A DNA stretch of 64,000 nucleotides from Candidatus Formimonas warabiya. GTDB lineage: Bacteria; Bacillota; Dehalobacteriia; Dehalobacteriales; Dehalobacteriaceae. The notes under the pieces are model-generated. The model ran no database searches. It had not been told where the DNA came from and saw only the letters and a program-made list of their open reading frames with translations. Numbering within the stretch: position 1 is the stretch's first letter; every line of letters starts with the position of its first letter. Location: contig NZ_CP017634.1 of the NCBI RefSeq assembly GCF_002777255.1, positions 62,001-126,000 of the forward strand. The letters run 5' to 3'. Position numbers and translations under genes: made by a program. Below, piece by piece: positions 60,746-64,000 of the stretch.

Positions 60746-62002
60746 ATGAAATTTCCTTTTTTTTATGCTGTACAGAAATTATTTCGACAGAAACAAATTT
60801 CAGACGTAGTTGGAGAATTAGATCAGGCGCTTCAACAAGTGGAATTTAAAAGTATGTTTACCCCCGGAGAAAGAATCGCAATTACTGTCGGGAGTAGAGG
60901 GATTGATAACCTAAGTTTAATCATAAATACTTTGGTAAGCAGATTAAAATTGATCGGAGCACTACCTTTTATCGTACCCGCGATGGGAAGCCATGGAGGG
61001 GCTACCCCTGAGGGACAATTAGAAGTGTTAGAAAGTTTAGGTATTTCCCCGGAGACCGTAGGTGCTCCCATTATTTCAGATATGGCAGTTGTGGATCTCG
61101 GTAAAACAGATAATGGTGCTATCGTTTACATGGATAAGAATGCTTTTGAAGCGGATGGCATTGTAGTAGTTAACAGGATCAAGCCCCATACAAGATTTAA
61201 AGCTGAGAATGAAAGCGGCTTAATGAAAATGATTGCGGTAGGCCTGGGCAAACATAAGGGATGCATTGAAATGCATAACTATGGATTATACCCTACTATT
61301 GTCAAAGCTGCGCGGGTGGCATTAGCAAAGGCACCTATCAGATTAGGGATAGGAATCGTAGAAAATGCATACGACCGCACGGCGAGAATTGTAGCTATTG
61401 CTAACCAAAACTTTGAATCTACAGATGCATGTCTCCTGAAAAAGGCCAAAAGTTTAATGCCATCTTTACCTGTGGATGATATTGATCTGCTTGTTGTGAA
61501 AGAAATGGGCAAAAATATCAGTGGAACCGGTATGGATGTGAATATTCTGGGAAGAGTTACCAGCCCTTTATTAAATGATGTTGATACGCCAAGAATTAAG
61601 AGAATTGTAGCATTGGATTTAACGGATGCCTCTCATGGAAATGCACTTGGAATGGGGCTGGCCGATATAGTTCCGCGCAGATTAGCAAATAAGATAAATT
61701 TCAATGCAACCTATGCAAATGTTGTATCGGCAGGGGTGCTCGATAGGGGTAAATTGCCTGTAGTATTAGAAAGCGATAAGGATGCTATTGAAGTAGCCTT
61801 AAAATCAATAGAGAGGCTAGATTATCAAAAGGCACGGATCGTTATTATCCGCAGTACACTAGAGCTGGGTAATCTAATTGTATCTGAGGAAATATATAGA
61901 GATATTACTAACTTATCTGATGTTTGTTTAAGTGAAAATAGATTTGATTTGGCATTCGATGCAGATGGAAATTTAAGTAATAAATGTTTTCTAGCGCCAT
62001 GA
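60746..62002 (+). CDS. LarA-like (DUF2088-type) protein B
   Basis: The 418-aa paralogue of the protein at 48519 is co-linear from the first residue. It has TVGSRGI, AMGSHGGATPEGQ with His83, KPHTRFKAENESGLMK with His148 and Lys161, and IEMHNYG with His177. It keeps the residues expected to bind a nickel-pincer cofactor and probably racemises a 2-hydroxy acid. It sits between the transporter operon and the sigma54 activator gene. ATG follows TGTGGAGGTTTAATT. Confidence 0.75.
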   Translation: MKFPFFYAVQKLFRQKQISDVVGELDQALQQVEFKSMFTPGERIAITVGSRGIDNLSLIINTLVSRLKLIGALPFIVPAMGSHGGATPEGQLEVLESLGISPETVGAPIISDMAVVDLGKTDNGAIVYMDKNAFEADGIVVVNRIKPHTRFKAENESGLMKMIAVGLGKHKGCIEMHNYGLYPTIVKAARVALAKAPIRLGIGIVENAYDRTARIVAIANQNFESTDACLLKKAKSLMPSLPVDDIDLLVVKEMGKNISGTGMDVNILGRVTSPLLNDVDTPRIKRIVALDLTDASHGNALGMGLADIVPRRLANKINFNATYANVVSAGVLDRGKLPVVLESDKDAIEVALKSIERLDYQKARIVIIRSTLELGNLIVSEEIYRDITNLSDVCLSENRFDLAFDADGNLSNKCFLAP

Positions 62003-62061
62003 TATTATTTTGAAATATATTATGTAATAAATGTAAATTTTGTTTGAAAGGGGGTTTTATA

Positions 62062-63846
62062 ATGTTAGTACAAGATGTTATGCGAATCAATCCCGTGGTC
62101 CTTTCTGAAGACAATCAAATCCAGGAAGTTTGTAAAAGATTAACTGCTTTGGAGTCAGCATGTGCGATTGTTCTAAATAGGAAAGGTGAAGTAGCCGGAA
62201 TTTTTGGGGGAAAAGAATTGATTAAAGTGATAACTTCACCAGAATACTTTCTTTTACCTGTAGGCAGTGCAATGACCGAAGTAAGTCCTGCCCGAATCGG
62301 GCAATTTGTTGATGAAGTTATACATGATAGCAATGACATTATTCCGGTTGTGGATGATGCTGATCATCCGGCAGGGTTACTTTATAAAACAGATTTGCTT
62401 AGAACTCTCTTAAAGCAGGAAAATGATTATTCAGGTGAAGTGCTCGATGTGACAGAATATAAATACATTTTGGAAACAATTGTAAATAACCCTTATGAAG
62501 GTATCATGGTTGTTAATGAAAAGGGCTTTATTATCATGATGAATCAGGCTTATGGAGAATTCTTAGGCAGGGATCCCCAAAAAACTATTGGGAAATTTGT
62601 TGGGGATGTAATAGAAAATACCCGTATGCAAATTGTATTGGAAACGGGAAAGGCGGAACTTTTACAGGTGCAGAGAATTAATAACCATGATATTGTTTGT
62701 AATCGAGTTCCGATTAGAAAAGGCAATAAACTTATTGGCGCATTTTGTCAGGTGCTCTTTCGAGATGTTGTTGAGTTTAAGAATCTGGCTAAAAATATGG
62801 ATCAACTAAAATTAGAACTGCAATATTATAAAAGTGAGTTTGATAAGCGACAAGGGACAAAATATACCATTGATAGCATTGTCGGCATGAATGCCAAAAT
62901 AATAAGACTTAAAGAATTACTTTTAAAAGCAGGACGCACTAACTCAACGGTTTTAATTCAAGGTGAAAGTGGCACGGGAAAGGAATTATTTGCCCATGCT
63001 CTTCATAATGCCAGCTACAGGAGAATGGGCCCTTTTATCAAAGTTAATTGTGCCGCTTTACCAGAGACACTGCTGGAGTCCGAACTGTTTGGCTATGACA
63101 CAGGTGCTTTTACTGGTGCTAAAAAAGGGGGGAGCATGGGTAAATTTGAATTAGCCCAAGGCGGAACCATTTTTTTAGACGAAATTGGCGACATGCCTCT
63201 TGGTATGCAAGCTAAAATATTAAGGGTGCTGCAAGAAAGAGAAATTGAAAGACTGGGGTCCGGAAATTCTATACCTGTGGATGTTAGGATAATAGCCGCC
63301 ACTAACCAAAACTTAGAGGAATTAGTTAAGAAAGGTGAGTTTAGGCAAGATCTTTTTTATAGACTGAACGTTGTGCCCTTAAATATCGTTCCATTAAGGG
63401 AAAGGCGAGAAGATATTCCTTTGTTGGTAGAATATTTATTGTTGAAATTAGCCAATAAACCGGGGTTTTCTAAAAAGCAAATTAGCCCTGAGGCTTTGGA
63501 TATATTGGTCAATGGACATTGTTGGCCTGGAAATGTAAGGGAACTGGAAAATATTTTAGAGCGGGCATTAAATTTTATGGGCGAAAGCAGCTTACTTAAG
63601 CCTGTTCATCTTCCGCTGGAAATTTTCAGTAAAAACATGAATAGAAAGCATGATTTTACACAGTTTGTTTCTTTAAAAAATAGTTTAGAAGAAATTGAGC
63701 ATATGCAGCTGGAAAAGGCTCTAATTGCAACGGAAGGGAATACCATTAAAGCTGCAAAGCTCTTGGATATAAGTAAATCCACCCTTTATGAAAAAATTAA
63801 GAAATATGGCATTATATTAAAAGATGATCTTTCAAAGATAGGGTAG
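62062..63846 (+). CDS. sigma54-dependent transcriptional activator with CBS pair and PAS domain
   Basis: The 594-aa enhancer-binding protein begins with a CBS pair (1-118, VQDVMRINPVVLSEDN and VDEVIHDSNDIIPVVDD), which often binds adenine nucleotides, then a PAS domain (about 135-235). The AAA+ domain has Walker A GESGTGKE (301-308), the sigma54-contact loop GAFTGA (348-353) and Walker B GGTIFLDEIGD (367-377). It ends in a Fis-type HTH (about 560-590). It needs sigma54 promoters such as the one at 54224. ATG 62062 follows GAAAGGGGGTTTTATA. It probably reads energy or substrate state and switches on the island. Confidence 0.93.
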   Translation: MLVQDVMRINPVVLSEDNQIQEVCKRLTALESACAIVLNRKGEVAGIFGGKELIKVITSPEYFLLPVGSAMTEVSPARIGQFVDEVIHDSNDIIPVVDDADHPAGLLYKTDLLRTLLKQENDYSGEVLDVTEYKYILETIVNNPYEGIMVVNEKGFIIMMNQAYGEFLGRDPQKTIGKFVGDVIENTRMQIVLETGKAELLQVQRINNHDIVCNRVPIRKGNKLIGAFCQVLFRDVVEFKNLAKNMDQLKLELQYYKSEFDKRQGTKYTIDSIVGMNAKIIRLKELLLKAGRTNSTVLIQGESGTGKELFAHALHNASYRRMGPFIKVNCAALPETLLESELFGYDTGAFTGAKKGGSMGKFELAQGGTIFLDEIGDMPLGMQAKILRVLQEREIERLGSGNSIPVDVRIIAATNQNLEELVKKGEFRQDLFYRLNVVPLNIVPLRERREDIPLLVEYLLLKLANKPGFSKKQISPEALDILVNGHCWPGNVRELENILERALNFMGESSLLKPVHLPLEIFSKNMNRKHDFTQFVSLKNSLEEIEHMQLEKALIATEGNTIKAAKLLDISKSTLYEKIKKYGIILKDDLSKIG

Positions 63847-63869
63847 TAAAGTAATTATGCGCCAAAAGT

Positions 63870-63925
63870 AAAGGAGTGTCGTAAAATTGCTTCTTTCATA
63901 AGTAGTTAACGATGCTCCTTTTCTT
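63870..63925 (+). terminator. terminator-like stem after the activator gene
   Basis: AAAGGAGTGTCGT / ACGATGCTCCTTT arms (two G-T pairs) around a 26-base loop, then TTCTT. The remaining 75 bases to the window edge show no recognisable gene. Confidence 0.55.
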
Positions 63926-64000
63926 ATGAAAAATCAGCTTAGAAATTATATAAACTTTGGCTAAACATAATGGGAAATGTCCGTATGGGCGGAAGATTTC

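Overview
The window looks like a chromosomal segment of an anaerobic, low-to-mid GC member of the Bacillota (Peptococcales/Clostridia type). The signs are frequent TTG/GTG starts behind strong AGGAGG ribosome binding sites, rho-independent terminators, an SLH-domain surface protein, a gatCAB operon, YhaM, an EcsC-family protein, a four-subunit ferredoxin-dependent 2-oxoacid oxidoreductase and lipoprotein solute receptors. No rRNA, tRNA or CRISPR array was seen.

Layout. 1-4.5 kb: the end of a surface/secretion operon with two small membrane-anchored secreted proteins and a 1022-aa GLUG-repeat protein. 4.6-5.0 kb: a structured leader RNA followed by a 49-aa zinc-ribbon protein. 5-14 kb: housekeeping and signalling genes (PocR-PAS histidine kinase, EcsC, a LicA-like kinase, hisC, DUF502, PHP phosphoesterase, yhaM, exonuclease III, pyrophosphatase). 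14-20.8 kb: a LysM-NlpC/P60 cell-wall hydrolase and a MacAB-type efflux operon whose 3' end carries an IS1634-family element flanked by a 211-bp perfect direct repeat. 20.8-24 kb: gatCAB. 24-34.5 kb: an SLH protein, a MalT/BTAD-type regulator, an acyl-CoA:carboxylate CoA-transferase, a nifV-like homocitrate synthase and two small CBM25-like proteins. 34.5-38.3 kb: a GT4 glycosyltransferase and a nucleotidyltransferase fused to a phosphomannomutase-like domain that has lost its catalytic residues.

38.4-63.9 kb is the most interesting part: a catabolic island for an organic acid. It holds a DapA-family lyase; a UxaA/SuyAB-like lyase whose two subunits flank a nickel-racemase (LarA) homologue; KorDABC and SucCD; two GntR/FCD regulators; two shorter LarA-like proteins; a cassette of a ComA (phosphosulfolactate synthase) homologue, an HPr-kinase-like P-loop protein and a divergent pyruvate kinase; two complete tripartite tricarboxylate transporters in the order C-B-A-B-A-C; and a CBS-PAS-sigma54 activator. 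Two distant promoters, ahead of the DapA-like gene and ahead of the transporters, share a pair of 14-bp inverted repeats (TCCG-N6-YGGA, 18 bp apart) placed 87-88 bp upstream of a -24/-12 element. This suggests one sigma54-controlled regulon.

Proposed logic (inference): a chiral 2-hydroxy acid, possibly a C3 sulfonate such as sulfolactate, is imported by the TTT systems and racemised by LarA-type enzymes. It is then cleaved by the SuyAB-like lyase, or phosphorylated by the HPrK-like kinase and split by the ComA homologue to PEP, with the pyruvate kinase recovering ATP. Kor and SucCD would oxidise the resulting 2-oxoacid and conserve energy as ATP. A non-sulfonate route (aldarate or hydroxy acid to 2-oxoglutarate to succinate) is a real alternative.
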